A stretch of DNA of 34,885 bases from CALFXN01 sp937957815 (GCA_036788195.1 DAIQNX010000032.1:1-34885), one strand, 5' to 3'. Shown: positions 25,109 to 34,031, numbered from the stretch's first letter. Notes: a model not told the origin generated them from the letters alone. Program-made: numbers and translations.

Positions 25109-26547
25109 ATGAACGCGTCATCGTGTTCCGAACGACCGAAACCGTTTATGGACGAGGATTTCCTTTTGGATTCGAAGTCCGCGCAGCGGCTTTATCACGA
25201 ATATGCGGCTCAGATGCCGATCATCGACTACCACTGTCATATCCCCACCGAAGATATCGCGAACGACAGAAACTTCGAAAACCTGACGCAAGTGTGGCTC
25301 GGAGGCGACCATTACAAATGGCGCGCCATGCGCGCATGCGGCATAGATGAACGCTTCATAACGGGCGACGCTTCCGATGAGGAGAAGTTCGCGGCATAGG
25401 CCGGGGTCGTTCCGCAGGTCGTGAGAAATCACCTCTACCGCTGGACGCATATGGAACTCCGACGGACATTCGGTGTCGACGGACTTCTCCGCCCCGAGAC
25501 GGCCGCCGGAATCTACGAGCATTGCTCGAAGCTTCTCCGGACGCGGGAGTTTTCGGTCAGGTCGATTATCAGAAAATATAACGTCGACGCTCTCTGCACT
25601 ACGGACGATCCGGTCGATTCGCTCGAGCATCACAGGACGATCCGCGAAAGCGGGTTCGAGACGCTCGTGGCTCCGACATTCCGTCCGGACAGAGTTCTTG
25701 ACGCGCATCTTCCGAAGGTGTTCAACGAATGGAGGGATCGGCTCGAAGTCGCTTCGGGCGTTCGCGCCGACTCGTTCGGGTGGTTCATCGAGGGGCTGAA
25801 GCGGCGCCACCGGTTCTTCCACGAACAGAAGGGCCGTCTTTCGGATTACGGCATCGAGATACCGTACGCCTCAGACTGGACGACCCCTGAAGTCGAGCAG
25901 ACGTACGCATTCCTCAGGAGCGGACGGGCTCTTTCGAGCGAAATATTGCTGAAATTCCGCTCTGCCGTGCTGTATGAACTGCTCGTAATGGATCACGATC
26001 AGGGGTGAGTGCAGCAACTCCACCTCGGAGCTCTTCGGAACGCCAATACGCGCGTGTTCGGGAAGATCGGGGCGAATATCGGCTACGACGCGATCGGCGA
26101 CTGGGAACAGGGGGTCCTTCTCGCGCGTCTGCTCGACCGACTCGAGCGGGCGGGACACCTTGGAAAGACGATCGTCTATTCGCTGAGTCCACGGGATAAC
26201 GAGATGATTCCCTCGATCCTGGGATGCTTCCAGGATGGATCCGCCCCGGGAAGGATGCAGATGGATCGGCGTGGTGGTTCACGGATCAGAAGGACGGTAT
26301 GACACGGCAGGTAGAAGCGCTTTCCTCGGTTGGCGTGCTCTCCAGATTCGTCGGAATGTTGACGGATTCGCGTTTCTTCCTGTCGTACCCGCGGCATGAA
26401 TACTTCCGGCGCATTCTCTGCAACACCTTCGGAAACGAGAGACAGCGAGGGGAACTTCCCGAAGATTACGATCTGCTCGGTGGAATTGTTCAGGATATTA
26501 GTTTTAACAATACGCGCAATTATTTTCATTTAAGTTCTATTCAATGA
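25109..26547 (+). pseudogene. uxaC: Glucuronate/galacturonate isomerase (uronate isomerase), two stops and a frameshift
   Basis: Three pieces together cover a full UxaC of about 480 residues. Piece one has FMDEDFLL and the metal motif DYHCHIPTEDIAND. An in-frame TAG (25397) sits between EKFAA and AGVVPQVVRNHLYRWTH. An in-frame TGA (26006) sits between MDHDQG and VQQLHLGALRN. Both stops are at places where a Trp codon would fit. A one-base deletion near 26262 shifts the frame between GRMQM and GSAWWFTDQKDGM; the last piece ends normally in NNTRNYF. UxaC converts glucuronate to fructuronate and galacturonate to tagaturonate, the first step of uronate breakdown. In this state no active enzyme is expected. 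The start ATG 25109 follows AAGGCGGAAG. Confidence 0.9.
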
Positions 26548-26661
26548 AACATATCCAAGAAAGAGGAGAGATTTGCGCAATAGTGAGTTGAAACTACGAA
26601 TGAATTCGTCTGGAATGGGTATCGAAGACTCATAATTCTTGATCCATAAGGAGGAGAAGTC

Positions 26662-27652
26662 ATGAAGAAGTTGGTGTGTGTCCTCGCGGTCTTCGCAGTC
26701 GTCTCAATGATTCTCCCTTTCGGATCTCAAGCATCGGCCGCGCCGCAGATAGTGCTTCGTCTTGGTGAAACCCATGTCGCGGACTACCCTACGGCGAATG
26801 GCGACATGGAATTCGCTCGTCTCGTCGAGGGGCGTACCGGTGAACGAATCAAGATCGAAGTCTATCACAGCAAGTAGCTCGGAGAAGAAAAGGCGGTCAT
26901 CGAAGAAGGTCAGTTCGGCGCGATCGATTTCACCCGCGTGAGCATCTCCCCGCTCGCTGCCTTCGCACCGATGTTCGATGCCATGCAGTGCCATATCTCT
27001 ATCGTGACGAAACGCATATGTGGAAGGTTTTGAACGGGCAGATCGGCGAAGACTTCCTCAAGAGCCTCGAACCGGCGAATTTCGTCGGACTCTGCTGGTA
27101 CGATTCCGGCGCCCGGGACTTCTACAATTCGAAGAGGGAAATCAAGACCGTCGCCGATCTCAAGGGAATGAAAATCAGAGTCCAGGAAAGCAAACTCATG
27201 ATGGGGCTCGTTTCCGCCCTCGGCGCGGTTCCGACCCCGATGCCTTTCGGGGAGTTTTACAGCGCGCTTCAGACCGGCGTTATCGAAGGTGCGGAAAATA
27301 ACTGGCCGAGTTATTTCTCGACGAGCCACTACGAAGTCGCGAAGTATTTCACACTCGACGGACATACGCGGGTCCCCGAAATCACGATTGCGAGCAAGAT
27401 CGTTATGGACAAGCTTTCCAAGGAAGATCAGGAGATGATCAAGAAAGCTGAAAGGACTCGATATCCTATCAGATCAAGCTCTGGAAGGAGTTCGAGAAGG
27501 TGGCCGAAGACAAAGTCCGCGCGAAGGGGTGCCTCATCACGACGTTGACTCCCGAAGCCCAGGCCGGTTTCCAGAAGGCCATGCAGCCGATGTACGATCA
27601 GCTGAAACCAGAGTTGAAGGAAATCGTGAAGAAGATCCAGGAAGTGAAGTAG
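26662..27652 (+). pseudogene. dctP: TRAP transporter substrate-binding protein (DctP family), one stop and two frameshifts
   Basis: The gene keeps a perfect AAGGAGGA ribosome binding site and a signal peptide (MKKLVCVLAVFAVV, cleavage near ASA). An in-frame TAG (26875) replaces what is probably Gln in YHSKQLGEEK. A one-base deletion near 26987 separates APMFDAMQ from PYLYRDETHMWKVLNG. Another near 27450 separates MIKKA from the C-terminal SYQIKLWKEFEKV region that ends in KKIQEVK at 27652. Restored length is about 330 residues, normal for DctP. With dctQ and dctM it would have imported a uronate or related acid by ion-driven transport; the locus suggests uronate. Confidence 0.9.
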
Positions 27653-27662
27653 AGACCTTCGA

Positions 27663-27700
27663 GGGGGGACGTCGCAAGCCGCGGCTCCCCCCCCCTTTTT
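27663..27700 (+). terminator. Hairpin with short T-tract between dctP and dctQ
   Basis: GGGGGG (27663-27668) pairs with a run of C (27687-27695), followed by five T. It begins 11 bases after the dctP stop and only 16 bases before dctQ. It looks like a partial terminator within the TRAP operon. Confidence 0.65.
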
Positions 27701-27715
27701 GTCTCCGAAGGGGGA

Positions 27716-28243
27716 ATGCGTGTGAAGGCACTGACGGCCTTACTTCGCTTCATTCATTTCATTCTGGTGATGTCCGCGAAAGTTCTCCTCGCGGCGATGG
27801 TGATCCTGACGTCGGTGAACGTCTTTATGCGTTACGTCATGAACTCGGGAATCGGATGGTCCGAGGAAATATCGCTCGTCATCGTCGTATGGTTCACGTT
27901 CATTTCCATGGTTCTCGGGGTAAAGCAGCGACTTCATATCAGCCTTTGCCTCTTTCCGAAGGATCTGACGCCGACCATGGATTTTCTGCTCCCGAAGCTT
28001 TCGGATCTCGTCACGCTGTTTCTTGGGTACGTCATGATCCACTACGGATGGATCCTCGTCGGGTTCACGAGCACGTCAATCCTTCCCGCCTCAGAGTTCC
28101 CGGCGGCGGTCATGTACTTTCCGCTTGTGTTGGCGGGTATTCTCGTGACGTACGAATCCCTCATGAATCTCTTTGGCTTCGACAAGGGGGACGAGAATCT
28201 CGACCGGACGCTTTCCGGCGGGAGGTGCTCGGGCGATGCCTGA
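27716..28243 (+). CDS. dctQ: TRAP transporter small permease (DctQ)
   Basis: This 175-residue membrane protein has four hydrophobic segments and the family landmarks FMRYVMNSGIGWSEEISLVIVVWFTF and GVKQRLHISL. It is the small integral subunit that links DctP and DctM. The frame is undamaged, unlike the genes on both sides. ATG 27716 is annotated; GTG 27722 is in frame and better spaced from the GGGGG run. The end overlaps the dctM start by eight bases. Without intact DctP and DctM the protein has no obvious use. Confidence 0.9.
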   Translation: MRVKALTALLRFIHFILVMSAKVLLAAMVILTSVNVFMRYVMNSGIGWSEEISLVIVVWFTFISMVLGVKQRLHISLCLFPKDLTPTMDFLLPKLSDLVTLFLGYVMIHYGWILVGFTSTSILPASEFPAAVMYFPLVLAGILVTYESLMNLFGFDKGDENLDRTLSGGRCSGDA

Positions 28244-29046
28244 CCTGACGCTCGCTTCCTGGATCCTCCTCGGCTCCTTTGCAGCACTGCTCGTACTCAA
28301 GGTTCCGATCACGTTCTCGCTTGCGGTTTCGTCGATCGCGACCGCGATGTATCTCAAGATCCCTCTCATGGTCATTTTGCAGCAAATGGTTCAGGGGGTG
28401 AACTCGTTTTCGCTCCTGGCCATTCCATTCTTCATCATCGCCGTCATCATCATGGGCGGCGTCATCTCCGGGGTATTCACCGCGACGGAGTCGGCGGCGG
28501 TCGCGTACGTGTATGCCTTCATCGTGACCTTCTTCATCTACAGGGAAATCCCGCTGAGCAGGATGAACAAGATTCTGTACTCGTCGCTCAAGACTCTGGC
28601 GATGGTCATGAGTCTCATCGCCACCGCGAAGGCTTTCGGCTGGCTGCTCGCCTATCTGAAAATCCCGGCGATGGCGACGAATGCATTGCTGACGATTTCC
28701 GACAACCCGGTCGTTCTCCTGTTGCTGCTCGGGCTCGGTTGCATCATGGACATGGCGTCGCTCATCCTGATCACTACGCCGATCCTGTATCCGGTCGTCG
28801 TGAAGACGCTCGGGATGGCCCCGGTACAGTTCGGAATCATGATGACGCTCAATCTCTGCATCGGGCTCTGCACTCCGCCGGTGGGATCGCGCGCTGTTCG
28901 TCGGGTGCGCGGTAGGGAAGATATCGATCGAAGAGGCGACGAGGGCGATGATTCCGTTCTATGTCACCATGGTCGTCGTACTGTTTTTCATAACCTTTGT
29001 TCCGCAGATCGTGATGTTCGTTCCGAATCTCGTCATACCGCAGTAA
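28236..29046 (+). pseudogene. dctM: TRAP transporter large permease (DctM), internal deletion and frameshift
   Basis: The N-terminus (MPDLTLASWILLGSF to LLAIPFFI) is joined directly to the late part of the family (MGGVISGVFTATESAAVAYVYAF). About 155-165 residues, including several transmembrane helices, are missing. The junction (about 28425-28455) is a run of ATCATC repeats. Later, after LCIGLCTPPVG near 28889, a one-base insertion shifts the frame; the true C-terminus (ALFVGCAVGKISIEEATRAM to PNLVIPQ) ends at TAA 29044-29046. Total remaining coding length is 811 bases against about 1,280 in the family. Confidence 0.9.
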
Positions 29047-29114
29047 GAGAAATCATGAAGTGCTCGGGCGCAGCGGAAGGGAGCTCGCCCCCTCCCGCCG
29101 TATTGTTGCATCTT

Positions 29115-30416
29115 CTATCTGCATCGGTGCCGTTCGAGTACTTCGACAAGTTCTTTCCGGAGCGGTGCGCTCAGATTCGGAAAGAAGCTGTCGGTCATGT
29201 CGGCAACGGAACGTCCCCTGAGCTGGCCGAAATCCTGGAGAACGAACGGACCTCCGGGAAGTTCGCGGACTCCATCGCAGTAGTACAGGTCCGTCATCGC
29301 GGCGATGCAGTTCGTGAGAACGGGAGGAAGCTCGACGAACTTTGAAAAGTATCCCTCGAGTGTCGGGCGGAGGCGCGTGTTGCACTTCGCGACGGAGTTG
29401 AGCGCGATCGAGCGAAACGCGTGTTCGAGCGCAGGATTCCGGAAGCGTTCGAGAACGTTGTCTCCGTACTTGTGCGTCTCCGGGTCATCCGAGAATGCAG
29501 GGACGATCTCGTCGTGAACGAGACGTCGAAGATCCGGCTCGAAGCGCGGATCCTCGACGAAGTCCCGGACGTATTCGACGCCGTTCAGCAGCGCAACCGG
29601 GACGGATGCCGTGTGAACACCGTTCAGAATACGGACTTTCCTGTCGCGGTAGAAGCCCAGTCTCTCGTCGGTGACAATGACGTTCAGGTCCGCCTTGTGG
29701 AAGGGGAGGATGTCGAGGATCCTTTTGTCGCCCTGAACGACGAACAGATGGAATAGTTCTCCGGATGTGATATTCGGATCCTCGCGCCCGAGCCGCCTGT
29801 AGATCTTTGGAGCGTCTTTTGCGGGGAATCCTGGCACGATCCGGTCGACGAGCGTATCGTAGAAGCGGCATTCGTCCAGATACGCGAAAAAAGCATCGTC
29901 ATACTTCCAGAGGCGACCGTAACGCTCGACACACTTTTTGAGCGTCTGTCCGTTATTCTCGATGAGTTCGAGCGGCAGGATCGAAAGAGGCGGCAGGCCT
30001 TTCGCGGAACGGGCGTGGAGCGCAGCAGCGAGGAGCGACGCATAGTTGTGCGGTTTGTGGTGTTCTTCGAAAAAGATGCCTGCTTCTGTCGTGTTCGACG
30101 TGACGGCCTTGAGCGTCGGGCTGAGCGCGGCGCTGAGCATCCGCTCCATTCCGTCCTCTTCGAACGGGTTGCACCCTCCGGCTATGACGCCGACGGATTC
30201 GAGCGTCTCCTCGTAAACTCCGTTTCGGTACCCACGCAGCAGCACGGAATAGTCCCGCGTGGCGACGATCTCCGCGACACGTCCCTGCGGAATGGGCTGC
30301 ACGAGGAAAACGGAATGGTTTTCCCCGGTCGCGGCGGAAATCCGTTCGAGCATCCAGTCGAAAAACGCACGGATGAAATTTCCCTCGCCGAACTGCAGTA
30401 CCGTGTAGTCCTTCAT
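29115..30416 (-). CDS. uxaB: Tagaturonate reductase (mannitol dehydrogenase family)
   Basis: This 433-residue polyol-type long-chain dehydrogenase has the N-terminal nucleotide site LQFGEGNFIRAFFDW (7-21), EAGI near 111, and the catalytic pattern K-x4-N-x2-H in KVRILNGVH (260-268). UxaB reduces tagaturonate to altronate with NADH in the galacturonate branch. It is somewhat shorter than E. coli UxaB (483 residues) but has no stop or shift. AGGAGGGA precedes the ATG. It lies 41 bases after uxaA in a minus-strand pair, convergent with dctM. Fructuronate reductase is related, but the pairing with uxaA favours UxaB. Confidence 0.88.
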   Translation of the reverse strand: MKDYTVLQFGEGNFIRAFFDWMLERISAATGENHSVFLVQPIPQGRVAEIVATRDYSVLLRGYRNGVYEETLESVGVIAGGCNPFEEDGMERMLSAALSPTLKAVTSNTTEAGIFFEEHHKPHNYASLLAAALHARSAKGLPPLSILPLELIENNGQTLKKCVERYGRLWKYDDAFFAYLDECRFYDTLVDRIVPGFPAKDAPKIYRRLGREDPNITSGELFHLFVVQGDKRILDILPFHKADLNVIVTDERLGFYRDRKVRILNGVHTASVPVALLNGVEYVRDFVEDPRFEPDLRRLVHDEIVPAFSDDPETHKYGDNVLERFRNPALEHAFRSIALNSVAKCNTRLRPTLEGYFSKFVELPPVLTNCIAAMTDLYYCDGVRELPGGPFVLQDFGQLRGRSVADMTDSFFPNLSAPLRKELVEVLERHRCR

Positions 30417-30457
30417 AAATTGTCTCCCTCCTGTCGGTTTCCGGTCGATCGAGAACG

Positions 30458-31945
30458 TTACAGCGTGACGCCGTCCTTGAAAATCGCGATTTCAGCGCAG
30501 GCGTTCCGTTCGCTTTTCGTAAGTCGTCCCGAAGCCGTCTCGGCGAGCAGTCCGATCAGGGACCGGGCCATCGCGGGCGGATTCTCCCCTTCGAGCAATG
30601 GTCCGGCGTCGAAGTCGATCCAGAGAGGCTTGCGCTTCGAAAGAGCCGTGTTCGACGAAATCTTGATCGTTGGGACGACGGTCGAGAACGGGGTCCCCCG
30701 TCCCGTCGTGAAGAGGACGATCTGTGCGCCGCCGGCCGCGATGACCGTGCTTGAGACGAGGTCGTTCCCGGGGCCGAAAACGATATTGACGCCGCTCTTC
30801 GTTCCGTGAATCCCCATCGAAAGGACATCCGTGACGGGACTGGAACCGAATTTCATGACCGCTCCGAGGGATTTCTCCTCGAGCGTCGTAATGCCGCCGT
30901 CCCTGTTTCCCGGAGATGGGTTTTCGTAGACAGGTTGTCCGTGCGAGGCGTAGTAGTCGCGGAACCACCTGACTGTTCCGACGAAAGCGTCGAAGACGCT
31001 CCTTTCGGCGATCCGGGAAGCGACGACACTCTCTGCGCCGAACATCTCCGGGATTTCGGTTGCCAGGACGCGTCCGCCCCAGGTGCAGACTGCGTCCGAG
31101 ACGCGTCCCGAGAGCGGGTTTGCCGAAAGGCCGGAAAAACCGTCGCTGCCGCCGCACTTCACGCCGATCACCACGTCGGAAAGCGGAAACGGAAGACGTT
31201 CCCGCGGCGCGGCGTCCGCGAGTTCGTCGAGGAGCGAGAGCATGACCGAACGGTCGTCTTCGACCTCCTGAAGGAAGAGGAATCGAACCTTTTTCACGTC
31301 GTGCAGACGCGTTTCGAGAAAGATCCTCCGGAGGTTTTCGCATCCGAGCCCGGCGATGACGACGCCAGCGGCGCAGGGGTTCCGTGCGAGTCCGGCGAGG
31401 ATGGCGATCGTCCTCTCGAGATCCTCGCCGAGCTGCGAGCAGCCGTACGGATGCGCAAGAACCCTGACGTCCGTAATCCATGGATCACGGACGTAGTCCT
31501 TCACGAGAAATCTGAGGTAGTCGTTGACGCAGCCGACCGTCGGAATGATCCAAAGATCGTTTCTGATTCCGGGAACCCCTTCATTGCGGGGAAACCCCAT
31601 GAACGAGGGAGGGGGTTGGGTACGGACTTCGGCCGTTTCATCCGTCCGGGACCATGTCATGTCCCATTCCGCCCGGAGAGCCGATTCGGCGTTGTGGGTG
31701 TGAATCCACTCCCCCGGCACGATCGGCCGGGTGGCCTGTCCGATCCGGCGGCCATATTTGACGATCGCCTCTCCCGCCCCGATGTCTCTGACGGCGACCT
31801 TGTGCCCCCTGGGGATATCCCCGGCCAGCCGTCCGGGAAGACATGCCGCATACGTCCCTCCGACACCGCCGTCGGGGAGGATCGCGACATTGTCTCGCTC
31901 GTCCAGGATGATGCATCGCGCTGGAGGCACAGTTGCATACTCCAT
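30458..31945 (-). CDS. uxaA: Altronate dehydratase
   Basis: This 495-residue protein has an N-terminal SAF-type domain (DNVAILPDGGVGGTYA to VKYGRRIG, about 15-70). The altronate/galactarate dehydratase domain follows, with Cys-bearing motifs VGCVND near 139, HPYGCSQLGED near 165, GLGCE near 200 and GVKCGGSDGFSG near 260. It dehydrates D-altronate to 2-keto-3-deoxygluconate and needs Fe2+ or Mn2+. Length is normal for UxaA. The start ATG 31945 has GGAGGG 11 bases upstream. It is first in the uxaAB pair and its frame is intact. Confidence 0.93.
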   Translation of the reverse strand: MEYATVPPARCIILDERDNVAILPDGGVGGTYAACLPGRLAGDIPRGHKVAVRDIGAGEAIVKYGRRIGQATRPIVPGEWIHTHNAESALRAEWDMTWSRTDETAEVRTQPPPSFMGFPRNEGVPGIRNDLWIIPTVGCVNDYLRFLVKDYVRDPWITDVRVLAHPYGCSQLGEDLERTIAILAGLARNPCAAGVVIAGLGCENLRRIFLETRLHDVKKVRFLFLQEVEDDRSVMLSLLDELADAAPRERLPFPLSDVVIGVKCGGSDGFSGLSANPLSGRVSDAVCTWGGRVLATEIPEMFGAESVVASRIAERSVFDAFVGTVRWFRDYYASHGQPVYENPSPGNRDGGITTLEEKSLGAVMKFGSSPVTDVLSMGIHGTKSGVNIVFGPGNDLVSSTVIAAGGAQIVLFTTGRGTPFSTVVPTIKISSNTALSKRKPLWIDFDAGPLLEGENPPAMARSLIGLLAETASGRLTKSERNACAEIAIFKDGVTL

Positions 31946-31992
31946 GGGGCCGCTCTCCCTCCGTTTTCGTTTTCCATGATGCCGTCTCGCTC

Positions 31993-32036
31993 ATTGTAAC
32001 GGATTCCTGTCCGGTAAAACGTTCCACGGAAGTTTT
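31993..32036 (-). promoter_or_regulatory. Candidate uxaA promoter with IclR-type palindrome
   Basis: On the minus strand GTTACAAT gives a -10 TACAAT (31998-31993). Its -35 region falls in an imperfect palindrome at 32016-32036: AAAAC-g-TTCC, two bases, GGAA-GTTTT. TTCC/GGAA half sites are common in IclR-family operators, and an IclR-type pseudogene starts 140 bases away. A further GGAA/TTCC pair lies at 32050-32062. The 230-base gap between uxaA and the regulator holds nothing coding. Confidence 0.4.
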
Positions 32037-32110
32037 CCCGTTTCGTCATGGAAAGTGGTTCCTGCCGATTCATTTCGTAAAAATTCAGGAAGATCTGTTT
32101 GAATAGAGTG

Positions 32111-32139
32111 TTGACAGAGGTCGGACGGTATCGTAAGGT
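32111..32139 (+). promoter_or_regulatory. Candidate promoter for the regulator/kduI/kduD unit
   Basis: A perfect TTGACA (32111-32116) is followed 17 bases later by TAAGGT (32134-32139), a weak -10. It points toward the IclR-type pseudogene and the genes behind it. Confidence 0.35.
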
Positions 32140-32175
32140 ATTTATGTTTCATCCTTAGAATCACTATTCTATCAG

Positions 32176-32906
32176 GTGGAATATTATGAAAAAAGCGGTC
32201 GGACCTACGGTCCTTCTCTGGGCCGAGGCATACCGGAAGAAAAACGGGGCTTGCGGAGATCGCGCGTCCGTTCTTGCGCAAACTGTGGGATATTTGCCGG
32301 GAGACGGTCCGTCTTTTTGTGTACGAAAGCGGAGAGATCTTTTACCTGGATAAGATCGACAGCCCTCATCCCGTCGGCACGCGTTCGCGGATCGGTGCGA
32401 GGAGGGATCTTTACAGTACGTCTGCCGGACGTTCAGTATTGTCGGTCCTTCCGGAAACGGAACGGAATGAGTATCTCGACAAGACGGAAATGCGGGCGCA
32501 CACGGATCGAACGGTTACGGAGCGGCGGTGTCTGGAGGATATTCTCGTCCGTTGCGGAAACCGAGGATTCTGCGAGGAGAAAGAAGAGAACGAAGAGGGA
32601 ATCCGATGTGTCGGAGCGGCGATCCTCGATCTTCGCGGATATCCTGTCGGGGCGGTGAGCGTGAGTTCTCCCTCCTGCCGATTCAGCGACGAACAGTCGC
32701 GTTCGCTCGGTATCCGCGTCCGCGACACCGCGCTGGAGATCTCTCGCGAGCTGGTGTACGGAAAGCGACGGTCAAGACAGTGCCTGGGGATGGATGGAGA
32801 CAACCGGACGACAAGGGGGCGTCGGATATGGACATTCGCAACTCGGCGAACCCTGAAGACATTAAAAGGCATTACGGTACGGACGCCCTCAGGAAGGAAT
32901 TTCTGA
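32176..32906 (+). pseudogene. IclR-family regulator (KdgR-like), DNA-binding domain lost, two frameshifts
   Basis: The effector domain is clear: LAEIARPFLRKLWDICRETV, ALVSVLPE-like SAGRSVLSVLPE, GIRCVGAAILDLRG and VSVSSPSCRF. In front of it EYYEKSGRTY (frame of 32176) continues one frame over as GPTVLLWAEAYRKKNG and then one frame over again as LAEIARPF, so there are shifts near 32210 and 32247. Upstream of EYYEKSGRTY the frame closes at once and the roughly 60-residue winged helix is absent. The last intact reading frame runs past the expected end into kduI. IclR proteins in uronate loci are usually repressors; this one cannot bind DNA. Confidence 0.85.
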
Positions 32907-33255
32907 TCGAAGGGCTCTTCGCGCCTGACGAAATTCCGATGGTGTATTCGCATGTGGACAGAATGATCACGGCGTCGGCGTATCCCGTTTCGAGACAGCT
33001 CGCTCTCGAATGCGGTCCCGAGCTCGGCGTGGACCTTTTCCTTCAGCGCCGGGAAATGGCGGTTCTCAATATCGGCGGTTCAGGAACTGTCCGGGCAGGC
33101 ACATCGTCGTTCGGAACGGTCAGGCGGTGATTTCTCCGAGCTGGTCCATCCATTCCGGCGTCGGAACCTGCAGTTACACGTTCGTCTGGGGGATGGCCGG
33201 GGAAAATCAGACGTTCTCCGATATTGACGCCGTCCCGATGGCAACGCTGAAATAG
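32828..33255 (+). pseudogene. kduI: 5-keto-4-deoxyuronate isomerase (KduI), internal out-of-frame deletion
   Basis: The N-terminal part (MDIRNSANPEDIK, EFLIEGLFAPDEIPMVYSHVDR, LFLQRREMAVLNIGGSGTV) matches KduI to about residue 90. It is then joined near 33092-33100, in another frame, to the C-terminal part (HIVVRNGQAVISPSWSIHSGVGT to TFVWGMAGENQTF), which begins at about residue 227 in E. coli KduI. Around 135 codons are missing, including the HTHERR zinc ligands, so the product is dead. KduI isomerises 5-keto-4-deoxyuronate from unsaturated uronates of pectin or glycosaminoglycans. AAGGGGG precedes the start. Confidence 0.9.
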
Positions 33256-33291
33256 GCGTCCGGGCCGGAGGTCTTTTGCGAGGAGGAGTGG

Positions 33292-33984
33292 ATGACGACG
33301 GAATTGTGGAGTACTGACCGGGAGCTCTTGTCCCTCACGCGCCGGTCGCTCTTTACGGCGCTTGTCGGAGACGTTCTCGATACGATGGGGTTCGTGAGGC
33401 AGTTCCTGCCGCCGGAGATCCAGCCGCTGAAACCGGATATGATTCTGGCCGGCCGGGCGATGACCGTCCTCGAGGCGGACTGCTGCGGAGTCGAAATCAG
33501 TTCGGCAGGGAAGAAAGCTCCCTTCGGCCTCATGTTCGAAGCGCTCGACGACCTCAGGGAGGACGAAGTGTACATCTGCGCGGGAGGGGCGCCCGATTAT
33601 GCGCACTGGGGCGGACTGATGACGATGCGGGCGGTGTACCTGAAAGCCGCGGGTGCCGTGATGCACGGATATTCCAGGGATACGCACCAGATGTGCTCGT
33701 ATCCGTTCCCGGTTTTCTCGTGGGGGACCTACGCGCAGGACCAGGGGCCGCGAGGCCGCGTCGTCGACTACCGTTGTGCGATCGAGTTCCCGAACGGCGT
33801 ACGCGTAGAGAACGGCGATCTCCTTTTCGGCGATATCGGAGGGGTCGTCGTCATTCAGCGGGTCGCCGAAAAAGAAGCCGTGGCGAAAGCCCTCGAAAAG
33901 GCGGAGGGGGAAAATCTGGTCGCGAAGGCGATATCCCGGGGGATGTCCACCGTCGAGGCGTTCGCAACCTTCGGCATAATGTAG
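33292..33984 (+). CDS. RraA / HMG-aldolase family protein
   Basis: This 230-residue protein is of the RraA-like superfamily (LFTALVGDVLDTMGF near 20-34, AGRAMTVLEADC near 53-64, AHWGGLMTMRAVYLKAAGAVMHG near 103-125, GDIGGVVVI near 182). Members include class II 4-hydroxy-4-methyl-2-oxoglutarate/oxaloacetate aldolases and RNase E inhibitors. Sitting between kduI and kduD, this one more likely acts on a keto-deoxy acid than on RNase E, but this is inference from position. GGAGG lies five bases before the ATG and the frame is intact. Confidence 0.82.
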   Translation: MTTELWSTDRELLSLTRRSLFTALVGDVLDTMGFVRQFLPPEIQPLKPDMILAGRAMTVLEADCCGVEISSAGKKAPFGLMFEALDDLREDEVYICAGGAPDYAHWGGLMTMRAVYLKAAGAVMHGYSRDTHQMCSYPFPVFSWGTYAQDQGPRGRVVDYRCAIEFPNGVRVENGDLLFGDIGGVVVIQRVAEKEAVAKALEKAEGENLVAKAISRGMSTVEAFATFGIM

Positions 33985-34031
33985 CGGCTGAACCAGGTGC
34001 CGGATTGGACGAAAGGACGGCGACGAACGAT

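Noticed and set aside
26006..26008. TGA in uxaC as a recoded Trp or selenocysteine codon
   Set aside because: TGA ends many intact genes here. uxaC also has a TAG and a frameshift, and no selenocysteine enzyme is expected in this family.
26262..28889. Sequencing error as the sole cause of the frameshifts in uxaC, dctP and dctM
   Set aside because: The same loci also carry nonsense codons and a deletion of several hundred bases, while long runs of neighbouring genes are free of errors. Individual one-base indels could still be errors.
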